Shown here one piece after another: positions 46,336 through 55,375 of a stretch of DNA of 64,000 bases. Below the pieces are notes generated by a model that worked only from the letters and a program-made list of their open reading frames with translations, was not told the DNA's origin and did not search any database. Source of the DNA: Janthinobacterium agaricidamnosum (GTDB lineage Bacteria > Pseudomonadota > Gammaproteobacteria > Burkholderiales > Burkholderiaceae_D); assembly GCF_003667705.1 (NCBI RefSeq), contig NZ_CP033019.1:2976001-3040000 (forward strand). The letters are read 5' to 3'. The position numbers and the translations under genes were made by a program. How positions within the stretch are numbered: the first letter of the stretch is position 1; every line of letters begins with the position of its first letter.

Positions 46336-46358
46336 GCGGCCGGCGGCAAACCGGCCGC
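46336..46358. terminator. Hairpin between convergent GNAT and DUF3334 genes
   Basis: GCGGCCGG (46336-46343) pairs with CCGGCCGC (46351-46358) across a 7-base loop, in the 59-bp gap between convergent genes. It is strong but has no T tract, so it is only a possible two-way terminator. Confidence 0.5.
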
Positions 46359-46381
46359 CAGCCGCTCTCCGATACCGCTGC

Positions 46382-47074
46382 TTACATGCCCAGCGATTTG
46401 AGCAGGTCGGCGTTGTCGTCGTCTTCCGGTTCCGCCGCAGGCGCCGGGGCGGCGTCGCGTTCGCGGTTCGCATACTCGCTATCCATCAGCGAATCGGCGT
46501 CGATTTCGCGCGAATCGAAATCGTGCAGCTTGATGAACTCGGTACGGTCGATCGCCAGTTCCAGATAGAAAATATTATTCTTTTCCGTATAGAAAGTGAC
46601 GCGGCGCATTTCCGGGCGGTCCAGCGGCGTGTCGACGCTGAGCATCACCTGCTTGTTCAGCACCAGCATCTTCGGCTGGCTCTGGGTGATGTTCGTTTGC
46701 AGCTCGCGCCGCACCTTGCCCGTGAAGTCGCCGACGATCTGGTTCATCAGTTCGCCCATGATGTTCGACACTTCGTCCGACGTGTAGAAGCTGGCCAGCT
46801 CCGACTTCGGCATACCCATGTGCAACATGTAGCGCTCGTAGATTTCCATCGCCGTATCGGCGGCGAAATTGAGCACCACCAGGCCCGTGAAACCGCCATC
46901 GAACATCACGAAGCAGCCGATGTCGGGCTTGAGGCCCGTCTTGGTAATGCGCTGCACCATGCCCGAATAATTGACCTTGCTTTGTGTTGCCACGTTGAGC
47001 ACCCGAACCACCGAGTTGCACAAACTCATCAACAAATCTTCTGTACCGTACACAACATCCTTTTCTGCATCCAT
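46382..47074 (-). CDS. DUF3334 protein (CheC/CheX-like)
   Basis: Protein of 230 residues from ATG 47074, which has GGAGAGG upstream. It matches the DUF3334 family. Residues about 35-190 resemble the CheC/CheX fold (VLNVATQSKVNYSGMVQRIT, DGGFTGLVVLNFAADTAMEI, then DEVSNIMGELMNQIVGDFTG). The helix with E-x-x-N-I-M-G-E-L is like the CheC/FliY phosphatase motif (E-x-x-N-x-x-x), with Glu and Asn retained. The tail is acidic (EPEDDDNADLLKSLGM). A role as a phosphatase for a response regulator in chemotaxis or a related pathway is plausible, but it has not been shown. Confidence 0.8.
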   Translation of the reverse strand: MDAEKDVVYGTEDLLMSLCNSVVRVLNVATQSKVNYSGMVQRITKTGLKPDIGCFVMFDGGFTGLVVLNFAADTAMEIYERYMLHMGMPKSELASFYTSDEVSNIMGELMNQIVGDFTGKVRRELQTNITQSQPKMLVLNKQVMLSVDTPLDRPEMRRVTFYTEKNNIFYLELAIDRTEFIKLHDFDSREIDADSLMDSEYANRERDAAPAPAAEPEDDDNADLLKSLGM

Positions 47075-47380
47075 GAGCAACCTCTCCTACTATTTTAAAG
47101 ATGACAGCACTGTTCCCTGCCCGCCGCGAGCCGAAACATGACCGTTTCGCTCAGCAAGCGGACGACTTCACCTTTGCATGCCTGACCTTGCGTGGCAGTG
47201 CGCGCCGCGATGCCGCCGGCCCGAACCGCCCTCTTACCTTTTTCTGTATAGAAATAAGTATCAGATGCGCAGAATACCGAGATGTAACATTTCCGTCCAG
47301 CCATACCTGCATTTACTTGACGATCTGTGCGGAAATACCATAGCTGGCCAGGACACGGGTGCAGGCAGAAGAAATAGTAA

Positions 47381-47638
47381 CTAAAAATCAAGTGCGCGCA
47401 AGACGACGCTGCTGACCAGCAGATCGCGGCTCAGGTAAGCGAAGGCGCGCTGGCCGATGCGCAGGCGGTGGCTGTCGAAGATGTCCAGCAAGTTGCCGCC
47501 CTGCTCCTGGTCCAGGCTGTGCAAGGCCGTCACGGTGATGCGGCAGGTCTTTTCCGCCCCGAAGACGGACAAATGGAAGCGAATGGCATCGCCCGCCGGC
47601 TCGAGCGCGATGCTGTCGCGCAGGATTTCATAGGGCAT
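47381..47638 (-). CDS. Small protein, possibly DUF1488-like
   Basis: Protein of 85 residues, MPYEILRDSIALEPAGDAIR at the start and ITVTALHSLDQEQGGNLLDI in the middle. The pattern (a strand holding a Cys, a helix, then a charged helix and strand ending VVLRALDF) recalls DUF1488, but the match is weak and I am not sure. No signal peptide. It lies between DUF3334 and an unknown plus-strand gene with intergenic gaps of about 300 bp on both sides, in which I see nothing else clear. Confidence 0.5.
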   Translation of the reverse strand: MPYEILRDSIALEPAGDAIRFHLSVFGAEKTCRITVTALHSLDQEQGGNLLDIFDSHRLRIGQRAFAYLSRDLLVSSVVLRALDF

Positions 47639-47932
47639 GGTCTGGCATCCCGCTGTGCGTATGGTCCGCCGCCCCCCGGCACCACCTGACTGACGGAATG
47701 GCCGAACAACGACGCTCAAGCTCGGCGCGGTTTTCTGCTAGGAATAAATGCATCATGACGTGTACGGCAATCTCAATGATCAATAACAAGCAAGCGTAGC
47801 GCGACGGCTCGTCAACTACCGTCTGTTACCGTACATATTCAACCGCGCGCCTGCCTTGGGGCCGTGCGGCGCACGTCCCGGCCCTCCCCCTGTGCTATTG
47901 TCGTCAGGTACATCACCAGGCAGGAGCCATGC

Positions 47933-48250
47933 ATGAGCAACATCGTTACCAGCGTCTCGTTCCGCTACATCGATCCGCGCCACAAGGAACCGGGCCCCAG
48001 CCGGGAATTCATCAACCAGAACATTCTGCTGCCGCCGGGCGCCCATCTGCCGCGCATGGGCGAAGCGATCGAACTCATGCACTGGGACTTGAACCGCGAC
48101 ATGAAATCGGGCGTGTATTCCGTGCTGTTCGTCCACACGCGCATCGCCTTGTTTGATGGCAATGACAAGCCATCGGGCTGGCACACCACGATCACCGTGG
48201 GACCGCAGTCCGACGACATCGACGCGCGCTTCCTCACCGCCCCCTCGTGA
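47933..48250 (+). CDS. Unknown small protein
   Basis: Protein of 105 residues from ATG 47933 with AGGAG about 6 bases upstream. No known family. It starts MSNIVTSVSFRYIDPRHKEP and contains MHWDLNRDMKSGVYSVLFVH, suggesting a small beta-rich cytosolic fold. There is no signal peptide. It stands before a larger unknown gene with a 122-bp gap. Confidence 0.68.
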   Translation: MSNIVTSVSFRYIDPRHKEPGPSREFINQNILLPPGAHLPRMGEAIELMHWDLNRDMKSGVYSVLFVHTRIALFDGNDKPSGWHTTITVGPQSDDIDARFLTAPS

Positions 48251-48372
48251 CAACCGTGCGGCCCTTGTTGCAGCCAGGCCCGACCACCTAAAATAGTGCT
48301 TTATATTAAACATGATCGTGACGGCAGCCGGTGGCACCGTCACGTGCAATGCAGGGAAAGACGACGATACAG

Positions 48373-50043
48373 ATGAGCAATCTTGTAGAGCAGGCAACAC
48401 AAGAAATGACGGCGGCAATCGAAGCGTGGTTTGCCGAGCGCCTCAAGCGTACCGACCTGGAAGCCGCCGTGAAGCGGACCACCTTACAAATGGGCGTTTT
48501 TAACGATTTCCTGCTCGACTACAAGCCGGGACGCACCACGGCCGACGATTTCCATCTGGCCGAGGACGATGATGTCGCACCGAGGACGCCTTCGCGCCTC
48601 GACGAAGCCGTCGTGCGCGACACCATCGCGCCCCGGCTGGCAGCGCTCGTGCGGGCGAAGCTGGAAACACTGGCCGACACGCCCTTCGTCGATTACCGCT
48701 TCAGCTTTCGCGGCAAATTCCAGACGGCCCAGGGCATGCTGCACCTGAACCTGCTCGAGTATGTCAACGCAGGCAAGCGCACAAGCTTGCTCGAGCACAT
48801 ACACAGCTACGTCACGCAAAAGCTCGAGCATGGCAACCGCCCGACGAAAAAGCTGGAAACCTTCTTCCTGGCGCGCCACCTGCTCGATCCCCACCTGTTT
48901 CCCCAACCCGATATCGCCTGGACGATCGCCCAATTCGAGCGCATCGAGCAGCTGAACAAGTCGCGCCCGCAAGCGCTGGCCGAACACCGCAGCGATATCA
49001 TCCAGGCCGTGTCGGCGTGGGCGGAAAAGCAGTTCCTGCCGCAGTTCTATGACGTGCAGCAATCAAGCTACCGCGCCACCGAATACACATTGAAAGAGGG
49101 CGCGGCGCTTGACACGCAGGCGCTGGCGCCCATCGACCTGTTGCTGTATGGCGCCGTGATGATCTTGCGCCACGAACCGAGCTACGCCAAGTCGACGGGC
49201 GTCAAATTCCTCGACATCGCGCGCGAACTGGGCAGCGAACGGGCCGTGCGCATGCTCAAGGAAGGCAGCGGCACCTTCGCGCCCGACGCCGTCCACCTGA
49301 AAAATGCGCAGCTGGAATGCCGCGCCAACGATGTGTTTGCCACCATCAGCATCGCGATAGCCCGGGAAGAGGAAGAGGCGTATGCGCAGGCACTGGCCTT
49401 CATCACGCATTTGCTGAACAACGGTTTCCCGAAAAGCTGCCAGATCAAGCTCAAGTCCAAGGTCAAGCAGTACCTGCCGATCAAGGGACTGGCGAAATCC
49501 GATACGCACCGCTTCTTTGCCAACGCCCTCGCCTATCCCGCCCTGCAGCCGCAACTGGAAGCGTATGCGCGCGCCGCCATCGAGCAATTCGAATTCTATG
49601 CCGACACGGAAGGCGAAAAGAATTGCATGCCCGGCAGCTATGCCACGTTCGGACTGGGCCTGCTCGACGCGCGCTATTTCCCGCTGGTGCAACACTACAT
49701 GGCCAACGTCGACGAGGAACACCAGTCCGTGCAGGACCAGTTCACGGCGGCCTTTGCCGAAAAGCATGGCGTGACGCGCGATTCCGCTCCCGTGCTGGCC
49801 GCGTGCCTGCGCGCCTGCACGGATAACGCAAAGGTGAAGATCCAGGCGGAACTGGAAGAGGTGGGGAAACTGGAGCTGTTCTGCCAGCAACTGCAAGGGC
49901 TGGAAGGCTATCTGGTCGAGCACATGCTGTATCCCATCTGGGGCAAGCTGGAAAAACTGGCCACCCTGGCGCGCAAGGCGGACGGACGGCGCAAGGAACT
50001 GCTGCTGGCCTTGCTGGAAGCGGCCAGCAAGGCGGACGCCTGA
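48373..50043 (+). CDS. Large protein of unknown function
   Basis: Protein of 556 residues from ATG 48373 (MSNLVEQATQEMTAAIEAWF). An upstream GTG at 48331 is also possible. I do not recognise a firm family; the block KSCQIKLKSKVKQYLPIKGL may link it to DUF6138-like proteins, but I cannot confirm this. It is mostly helical, soluble and cytoplasmic, with charged helices and a Leu/Lys-rich C-terminus (ARKADGRRKELLLALLEAAS). It has no Walker, kinase or nuclease motif that I can see. It is followed by a gene for an exported protein after about 110 bp. Confidence 0.75.
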   Translation: MSNLVEQATQEMTAAIEAWFAERLKRTDLEAAVKRTTLQMGVFNDFLLDYKPGRTTADDFHLAEDDDVAPRTPSRLDEAVVRDTIAPRLAALVRAKLETLADTPFVDYRFSFRGKFQTAQGMLHLNLLEYVNAGKRTSLLEHIHSYVTQKLEHGNRPTKKLETFFLARHLLDPHLFPQPDIAWTIAQFERIEQLNKSRPQALAEHRSDIIQAVSAWAEKQFLPQFYDVQQSSYRATEYTLKEGAALDTQALAPIDLLLYGAVMILRHEPSYAKSTGVKFLDIARELGSERAVRMLKEGSGTFAPDAVHLKNAQLECRANDVFATISIAIAREEEEAYAQALAFITHLLNNGFPKSCQIKLKSKVKQYLPIKGLAKSDTHRFFANALAYPALQPQLEAYARAAIEQFEFYADTEGEKNCMPGSYATFGLGLLDARYFPLVQHYMANVDEEHQSVQDQFTAAFAEKHGVTRDSAPVLAACLRACTDNAKVKIQAELEEVGKLELFCQQLQGLEGYLVEHMLYPIWGKLEKLATLARKADGRRKELLLALLEAASKADA

Positions 50044-50154
50044 GGTGCGCAAGCTTCTGTGCGCAACGTTATGACTTTTACCATCTATAATGCGCGCGCC
50101 ATAGTTGCTATAAAGCATTTTTTGGCGCCTGACATTGAATCGTGGAGAAAATAC

Positions 50155-50844
50155 ATGCACCAAACACAAGAAACATCGCGCACTGCCCTGCTGGCGGCAG
50201 CCTTGGCTACCGCCGTGGCACTGGCCCAGCCCGCCATCGCCGCGGAAACCGCCGCCGAACTGGCCCCCGTCGACGTGGCCAACCTATACATCAAGACCAT
50301 CATCAACCAGGATGAAGCGAGCGTCGCCCAGCTCAATGCCTATCTGCGCCCCACCCGCCTGGCGGGCAAGCAGAGCGCCGAATACGCGTCGTACAGCGAC
50401 CTGAAGGCGGCCGATGCCAAGTTTCCGACGGAAACCGGCAAGCTGATCGCCGACCTGTTCCCCGCCGCCATGCGCGCGGCCGTCACGCCTGCCGCCGAAC
50501 AGCTGGCCGCGAATGTCATCGCCGCCAAGAATGGCGCCCTATGCCGGGCCACGAAGGCGGCCCCCGTGACGGTGGAAAACGGCATGCAGACGGCTGCCGT
50601 CAGCTTCGAATGCCAGGTCGTCAAGGTGCCGGTGGCATGGGCACCTGCCGCCCAGCAACTGGCGAAGAGCGGCTGCAAGGTTGAACAATGCACAGCCGGC
50701 CTGCAAAAGATCGCCGCCACCTACACGAGCTCGCCGAAGCAGGCGTGGCGCGCCGTGTTTGCTGTCAGCCGCGAAAAGAACTCGGAAGCCTGGCGCAACG
50801 ATTTCGCGCGCGAAACCTTCGATGAAATCTGGGAATACCTGTAA
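50155..50844 (+). CDS. Exported protein of unknown function
   Basis: Protein of 229 residues from ATG 50155, which has GGAGA upstream. A signal peptide of about 32 residues (ALLAAALATAVALAQPAIAA) is followed by a mature region with three or four cysteines (GALCRATKAA, FECQVVKV and SGCKVEQCTA) that probably form disulfides. I see no known family. It ends DFARETFDEIWEYL. The neighbouring unknown genes are on the same strand, and the next starts 25 bases on, so they may be co-transcribed. Confidence 0.75.
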   Translation: MHQTQETSRTALLAAALATAVALAQPAIAAETAAELAPVDVANLYIKTIINQDEASVAQLNAYLRPTRLAGKQSAEYASYSDLKAADAKFPTETGKLIADLFPAAMRAAVTPAAEQLAANVIAAKNGALCRATKAAPVTVENGMQTAAVSFECQVVKVPVAWAPAAQQLAKSGCKVEQCTAGLQKIAATYTSSPKQAWRAVFAVSREKNSEAWRNDFARETFDEIWEYL

Positions 50845-50869
50845 TCCCGGCCTCGTTTAGAATGGCTGG

Positions 50870-51196
50870 ATGGACAAATTGACACCGGCACCACAGCCCG
50901 CGGGCCTGGCCTTGCTGCGCTTGATCGACCCCGAGCATGTGGAAGGCGCGGTGGTCGCGCAAGCGCTGGCGCAAGACTTGCCCGCCCTGCACGCCAGGCA
51001 ATTGCTGGCGCTGCTGCGCCGGCTGCGGGCCGCGCAATCGAATCAGCAGGATTATGCGGGCGCCAGCCCCGCGCAGGCCGAACAGCAGTTCGGCGCCGCC
51101 ATCGCCGCCGTCAAGGCGGAGCTGGCCACGCGCCCGCACATTCCCAACAAGCAGGAAGCCAAGGCCCTGCGCCAGGCGGCGCCAAAGAAGCGCTGA
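50870..51196 (+). CDS. Unknown small protein
   Basis: Protein of 108 residues, starting 25 bases after the preceding gene. It is helical and Ala/Leu/Gln-rich (MDKLTPAPQPAGLALLRLID and LHARQLLALLRRLRAAQSNQ), with a basic tail (KEAKALRQAAPKKR-like; the true end is QAAPKKR). No known family and no signal peptide. It might bind nucleic acid or membrane lipids via the basic tail, but that is a guess. Confidence 0.6.
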   Translation: MDKLTPAPQPAGLALLRLIDPEHVEGAVVAQALAQDLPALHARQLLALLRRLRAAQSNQQDYAGASPAQAEQQFGAAIAAVKAELATRPHIPNKQEAKALRQAAPKKR

Positions 51197-51280
51197 ACGG
51201 GCCTGCGGTGCGCGGGCGGGCACGGCCCGCCTTCTATAATCGGTGACAATACCTTGTTTCCCGCACTGAAAGGACCCCCC

Positions 51281-51922
51281 ATGCCCACATCAATCTCCCG
51301 CCATGTAGCCGGTTGCGCCGTATTGGCCTTTTCCGGTTTGGTCGCCATGCAGGCCGTCCATGCCGAAGAGACGGGGCCCATCGATGCGCGTGCCGTGTGG
51401 CAGGAACGCTCGCTGTCAACCTGCCGCAGCGGGCAATCGCACTCCGCGCCCGACGTCTGCCTGCTGCGCACCATGCAGCGTACCGGTGCGCACCCGCAAG
51501 CCATCGCCGCCGCCAGGATGCTGGTCAGGGCAAACATGGCAGGTTACATCTCTGCCTGGCGCCCGCTGGGCAAGGTGGCGCTGGCCACCGTCACCTATCC
51601 GTTTCGCGCCAACACGAATGAAAGCACCTTGCTGATCGGCAGCGATGGCGCCGCCATCGACGTCGACGAGCACTCCGTGCGCGAGGAAGACCGCGCCACG
51701 CCTGCATGGCAAGCGTTTACCGCCGCCCACCCGGATGCCATGCCGTTTGCGCCCGCCGAGTTCGTCGGCAGCACGGCCACCAGCGATGGCGGCCAGAGCG
51801 TGCTGTTTTCCACGCCCCTGATCACCTGCCACGCCTGCGCCGAGGATGGCGCGCTGCTGGTCGCCTACACGATCGACAAGGCGGGAATCGTGCGCGAGCG
51901 CAAGGTATTGACGATCAAGTAA
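51281..51922 (+). CDS. Exported protein of unknown function
   Basis: Protein of 213 residues from ATG 51281 (MPTSISRHVAGCAVLAFSGL) with a signal peptide cut near AVHAEE; AAAGGA precedes the ATG. The mature part has a CHAC pair (ITCHACAEDG) and other cysteines (SLSTCRSGQ, DVCLLRTMQR). The final TIDKAGIVRERKVLTIK recalls the TonB-C-like ending of some exported proteins, but the match is weak. It precedes an esterase gene by about 85 bp. Confidence 0.7.
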   Translation: MPTSISRHVAGCAVLAFSGLVAMQAVHAEETGPIDARAVWQERSLSTCRSGQSHSAPDVCLLRTMQRTGAHPQAIAAARMLVRANMAGYISAWRPLGKVALATVTYPFRANTNESTLLIGSDGAAIDVDEHSVREEDRATPAWQAFTAAHPDAMPFAPAEFVGSTATSDGGQSVLFSTPLITCHACAEDGALLVAYTIDKAGIVRERKVLTIK

Positions 51923-52007
51923 GCCTGCCTCAAAGATAAGATAGAATTGCTTAGTGGCATGTCTATACGCGTACATGCCATCTATCCACTACTTATTATG
52001 GGAAAAC

Positions 52008-52880
52008 ATGCGCCGCTCTTGCCTTGCACTGCACCTCACTGCCGCCCTGCTGCTGTCCAGCTCTGTCCACCTCGCCACTGCCGCGCCCGCCGCTACGGCT
52101 AACGCTGCCGCCAGCGCGGCCACGCCGCTCGTCATCGGCGAAAGTTTCACGATCGACTCGCAGGCGCTGAGGGAACAGCGCCACATCAATGTGTATGTGG
52201 CGCGCGCCTGGGATACGCCGCCCGACGCGCCCCTGCCCGTGCTGTACATGCCGGACGGCGGCGTGGCCGAAGACTTTCTGCACGTGGCCGGCTTGCTGCA
52301 GGTGTCGGTAGCCAACGGCACGATGCGCCCGTTCATGCTGGTCGGCATGCAAAACACGCAGCGCCGGCGCGACCTGACGGGGCCGACGGACAGCGCGGAA
52401 GACCGCAAGATCGCCCCCGTCGTGGGCGGTTCGCAAGCCTACCGGGCCTTCATCCGCGATGAACTGATGCCGGAAGTCAAACGCCGCTACCGCACGACGG
52501 GCGAGACGGCCATTGTCGGCGAATCGCTGGCGGGCCTGTTCGTGGTGGAAACATACCTGCTGGAACCGCAGCTGTTCGACCACTACCTGGCCTTCGACCC
52601 CAGCCTGTGGTGGAACCAGGGCGCGCTGCCGCGCCAGGCGGCGGCGCTGCTGGCCAAGGGCAAGCCGGGCAAGCACAGCCTGTACCTGGCGTCCAGCAGC
52701 GAAGCGGGCATCGCCATCGAAGTGCAGCGCCTGTCCGACGTGCTGCAAAAGCAGGCGCCGCCCGGCTTGCAATGGCACGTGGAAAAGATGCCGGAAGAGA
52801 CCCATGGCACGGTCTACCACCCCGCAGCCTTGAAGGCTTTCCGCAGCGTCTTCAAGCCGCAAGAACCGGCCAGGCAGTAA
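52008..52880 (+). CDS. Exported esterase of the alpha/beta-hydrolase fold (IroE/Fes-like)
   Basis: Protein of 290 residues with a signal peptide (LHLTAALLLSSSVHLATA) from ATG 52008. The fold is an alpha/beta hydrolase of the Esterase family that includes enterochelin esterase-like IroE: DGGVAEDFLHVAGLLQVSVA, RDELMPEVKRRYRTTGETAI, and the nucleophile elbow IVGESLAGLFVVETYLL with intact Ser. A late histidine lies in EETHGTVYHPAALKAF. The substrate could be a siderophore ester or another ester; no siderophore genes are in the window apart from the haem locus about 7 kb away. Confidence 0.83.
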   Translation: MRRSCLALHLTAALLLSSSVHLATAAPAATANAAASAATPLVIGESFTIDSQALREQRHINVYVARAWDTPPDAPLPVLYMPDGGVAEDFLHVAGLLQVSVANGTMRPFMLVGMQNTQRRRDLTGPTDSAEDRKIAPVVGGSQAYRAFIRDELMPEVKRRYRTTGETAIVGESLAGLFVVETYLLEPQLFDHYLAFDPSLWWNQGALPRQAAALLAKGKPGKHSLYLASSSEAGIAIEVQRLSDVLQKQAPPGLQWHVEKMPEETHGTVYHPAALKAFRSVFKPQEPARQ

Positions 52881-52973
52881 GACATGGACAAACTGTAATC
52901 TGGTGAGGGGCTCATGCGCAGGGTCGGGCGGGTAAAATCGGCGGCCCTGCGTTTCCATCCAAGTCCCGTCCCC

Positions 52974-53828
52974 ATGAGCTTTTTGCAATTATTTATCCTT
53001 TCCATCGTCCAGGGCTTCGCCGAGCTGCTGCCCGTGTCCAGTTCCGCCCACGTCATCATGGCGGAAAAATGGATGGGGCTGGATCCCACGTCGCCCGAAC
53101 TGACCATGCTGCTCGTGATGTTGCATACCGGCACCATGTTCGCCGTCATCGTGTATTTCTGGGCATCCTGGCGCGCCACCTATTTCAGTTCGGCCAGCGC
53201 CTTCCGACGCAATGTGCTGCTGCTCGCGGCCGCCACGGCCCTGACGGGCATCGTCGGCTTCGGCTTGCTCAAGGGCATCACCCATGTCATGAGCAAGGAT
53301 GCACCCGGTTTTGAAATCGAGCACCTGTTTGGCAACGCGAAACTGATGGCCGCCGCGCTGGCCGCCGCCGGCGTGCTGATCATTGTGTCGTCGCGCCTGC
53401 AGGCGCGTCAGCATGGCACCTTGTCCATTGGCAAGGCGATGGTGATCGGCGCCGTGCAAGGCCTGTGCCTGCCCTTCCGCGGCTTTTCCCGCTCGGGCGC
53501 CACCATTTCCGCCGGCATCGCCATGGGCGTGCCGCAGCGCCGGGCCGAGGAATTCAGCTTTGCCCTGGCCGTCGTGCTGACGCCGGCCGTGCTGGCCAAG
53601 GAAGGCTGGCGCTTCTACCAGGCCGTGGCAAATGGCAGCCTGGACCATCTGGAACACGGCAACAGCCTGCTGCACCTGCTCGGCCCCAGCCTGCTGGGCA
53701 TGCTGCTGTCGTTCCTGGCCGGCTTGCTGGCCTTGCGCTGGCTGTCGCGCTGGCTGGAACAGGGCCGCTGGCATTTCTTTGGCACGTATTGCCTGCTGGC
53801 CTCTGCCGTGGTGCTGTACGTAGGGTAA
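52974..53828 (+). CDS. uppP: Undecaprenyl-diphosphate phosphatase UppP/BacA
   Basis: Integral membrane enzyme of 284 residues with about eight spans, which dephosphorylates undecaprenyl diphosphate to recycle the cell-wall lipid carrier. Seen: [20 protein letters not shown] (first catalytic block) and [20 protein letters not shown]. The second block reads F-R-G-F-S-R-S-G instead of the usual P-G-x-S-R-S-G of E. coli UppP, a variant known from some beta-proteobacterial homologues. The Ser and Arg residues remain. The start ATG 52974 fits the family N-terminus ([17 protein letters not shown]). mntP follows after 59 bp. Confidence 0.93.
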   Translation: MSFLQLFILSIVQGFAELLPVSSSAHVIMAEKWMGLDPTSPELTMLLVMLHTGTMFAVIVYFWASWRATYFSSASAFRRNVLLLAAATALTGIVGFGLLKGITHVMSKDAPGFEIEHLFGNAKLMAAALAAAGVLIIVSSRLQARQHGTLSIGKAMVIGAVQGLCLPFRGFSRSGATISAGIAMGVPQRRAEEFSFALAVVLTPAVLAKEGWRFYQAVANGSLDHLEHGNSLLHLLGPSLLGMLLSFLAGLLALRWLSRWLEQGRWHFFGTYCLLASAVVLYVG

Positions 53829-53887
53829 AATCGCCGGGTTTGTCATTTGTCACTACCATCCCAGCCAGGTTTTACAGAAAGCCAACG

Positions 53888-54457
53888 ATGAATTTCGCCG
53901 CCACCGCCGCCCTCTCCCTCGCCATGTCCACCGATGCCTTCGCGGCTGCCGTCGGCAAGGGCGCAGCCCTGCACAAGCCGCAATGGCGCGAGGCGCTGCG
54001 CACGGGGCTGATCTTTGGCGTCATCGAGGCAATCACGCCCATCATCGGCTGGGCCCTGGGCAGCGTGGCAGCGCCCTACGTGGAAGCGTGGGATCACTGG
54101 ATCGCCTTCAGCCTGCTGGGCATCATCGGCCTGTTGATGATACGCAATGCCCTGTCCGACGCCGACGAGGAAGAAGCGCCGGCCCAGTCGCACTCGTTCT
54201 GGGTGCTGGCCGTCACGGGCCTGGCGACCAGCATCGACGCCATGGTCGTGGGTGCGGGCCTGGCCTTGCTGGGCGCCAATATCGTCGTCACGGCGGCCGC
54301 CATCGGCTTTTCCACCTTCGTCATGGTGACCCTGGGCGTGATGCTGGGCCGCGTGCTGGGCACGGTAGCGGGCCGGCGCGCCGAACTGGTGGGCGGCCTG
54401 GTGCTGATCGTCATCGGCTGCGTGATCTTGTACGAGCATATCGGCCACCCGGCCTGA
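53888..54457 (+). CDS. mntP: Manganese efflux pump MntP
   Basis: Membrane protein of 189 residues with six spans, in two related halves; it exports Mn2+. The metal-binding aspartates lie in [20 protein letters not shown] and [18 protein letters not shown], both intact. The start is [18 protein letters not shown]. Only 59 bp separate it from uppP and I see no yybP-ykoY riboswitch in that gap, so it is probably expressed with uppP or from a short promoter. Confidence 0.95.
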   Translation: MNFAATAALSLAMSTDAFAAAVGKGAALHKPQWREALRTGLIFGVIEAITPIIGWALGSVAAPYVEAWDHWIAFSLLGIIGLLMIRNALSDADEEEAPAQSHSFWVLAVTGLATSIDAMVVGAGLALLGANIVVTAAAIGFSTFVMVTLGVMLGRVLGTVAGRRAELVGGLVLIVIGCVILYEHIGHPA

Positions 54458-54552
54458 AGCCCGGGCGCGCACGGCACAAGCGCCGGCGTGGACGGCAGCG
54501 CGCTTTGTGCTACATTCAATGCTCTGCATTCCTGTCTCGCAAGGTGACCATC

Positions 54553-54759
54553 ATGGAAACTATTGAGCTGCTTTTTGCCGCGCTGGTGCGCGAAACGGCC
54601 GAATCGATACGCGACCACCACGTCCCTTTTACCATCAAACACGATGAGCGCGCGTATTTCGAGTGGATGGATGGGCACCCGATCCATGGCTATATTCAGG
54701 AAGCGTATCGCGAGATCGAGGAAACAGCCCAACAGATCCGCGCCATTCGCGCTGGGTGA
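54553..54759 (+). CDS. Unknown small protein
   Basis: Protein of 68 residues, METIELLFAALVRETAESIR at the start and KHDERAYFEWMDGHPIHGYI in the middle, ending in EIEETAQQIRAIRAG. It is amphipathic, with two helices. No family is recognised. AAGGTGA precedes the ATG. It lies between mntP and a 120-bp inverted-repeat element that begins 2 bases after its stop codon. Confidence 0.6.
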   Translation: METIELLFAALVRETAESIRDHHVPFTIKHDERAYFEWMDGHPIHGYIQEAYREIEETAQQIRAIRAG

Positions 54760-54760
54760 T

Positions 54761-54880
54761 GACGGCTGGCAGAATCGGCTGCGCGGGACGCTTTGCGGCC
54801 TGCGATGCTCACCGTACTTATGTACGGTTGCGCTTCTTAGCCACAAATCGCCGCCGCTCGCTTCGATTTTGCCAGCCGTC
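54761..54880. repeat. 120-bp element with 17-bp terminal inverted repeats
   Basis: Left end GACGGCTGGCAGAATCG (54761-54777) and right end CGATTTTGCCAGCCGTC (54864-54880) are inverted copies with 16 of 17 matches. The interior contains CCGTACTTATGTACGG and a GC-rich palindromic region. It starts just after a stop codon. It looks like a small non-autonomous repeat (MITE- or intergenic-repeat-type); I cannot see further copies in this window. Confidence 0.65.
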
Positions 54881-54996
54881 GTGACGTGCGTTGGATCGTG
54901 CTCAAGAAATGGGGTATTGATCGAGATCAAACACTCTGCTGTTCGATACGCGTGGCATGGTCTGGCCCATGACAATCAGGTCTGGAGGCGGCAAAC

Positions 54997-55302
54997 ATGG
55001 ATCAGCAACAAAAACACCAGATCCGGGGCTATGAATTTCATGTGGCGGGGGCGCTGGAGAAGGATGGGCGCTACCGGGGCATGATTTTGATCAGCAAGCG
55101 CGGCGATACCCTGCAGGTGTACGCCAAGCCCGTGCTGATAGAAACGCCGAGCAGTTTCAAGTCCGTGCATGCGGCCTTGATCGAGGCATCGGCGTATGCC
55201 CAGGAACTCATCTATAACGGCGCCATCAAGGCGCTGCTGCCGGCCGACGGGCCGCTGGCCGGAAAACAGGCGCCGCAGCCGCCGGATTTCGTCGGCAACT
55301 GA
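54997..55302 (+). CDS. Unknown small cytosolic protein
   Basis: Protein of 101 residues with GGAGG about 8 bases upstream of the ATG. It starts MDQQQKHQIRGYEFHVAGAL and contains LEKDGRYRGMILISKRGDTL, a beta-rich pattern, with a helix SVHAALIEASAYAQELIYNG. No known family and no signal peptide. The 117-bp gap before it contains no further gene. Confidence 0.68.
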   Translation: MDQQQKHQIRGYEFHVAGALEKDGRYRGMILISKRGDTLQVYAKPVLIETPSSFKSVHAALIEASAYAQELIYNGAIKALLPADGPLAGKQAPQPPDFVGN

Positions 55303-55375
55303 CGCCGGCAAGCGCATCCGGCCATCCAGGGTGGCGCGTATAATGACGCGCTTTCCCGGATGAAAAATCAACACC

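Noticed and set aside
52008..52880. Part of a siderophore cluster
   Set aside because: The esterase resembles IroE/Fes, but no siderophore synthesis or transport gene is adjacent, and the nearest iron locus is about 7 kb away with unrelated genes between.
53829..53887. A manganese (yybP-ykoY) riboswitch before mntP
   Set aside because: Only 59 bp separate uppP and mntP, too short for that aptamer, and its conserved loops are not seen.
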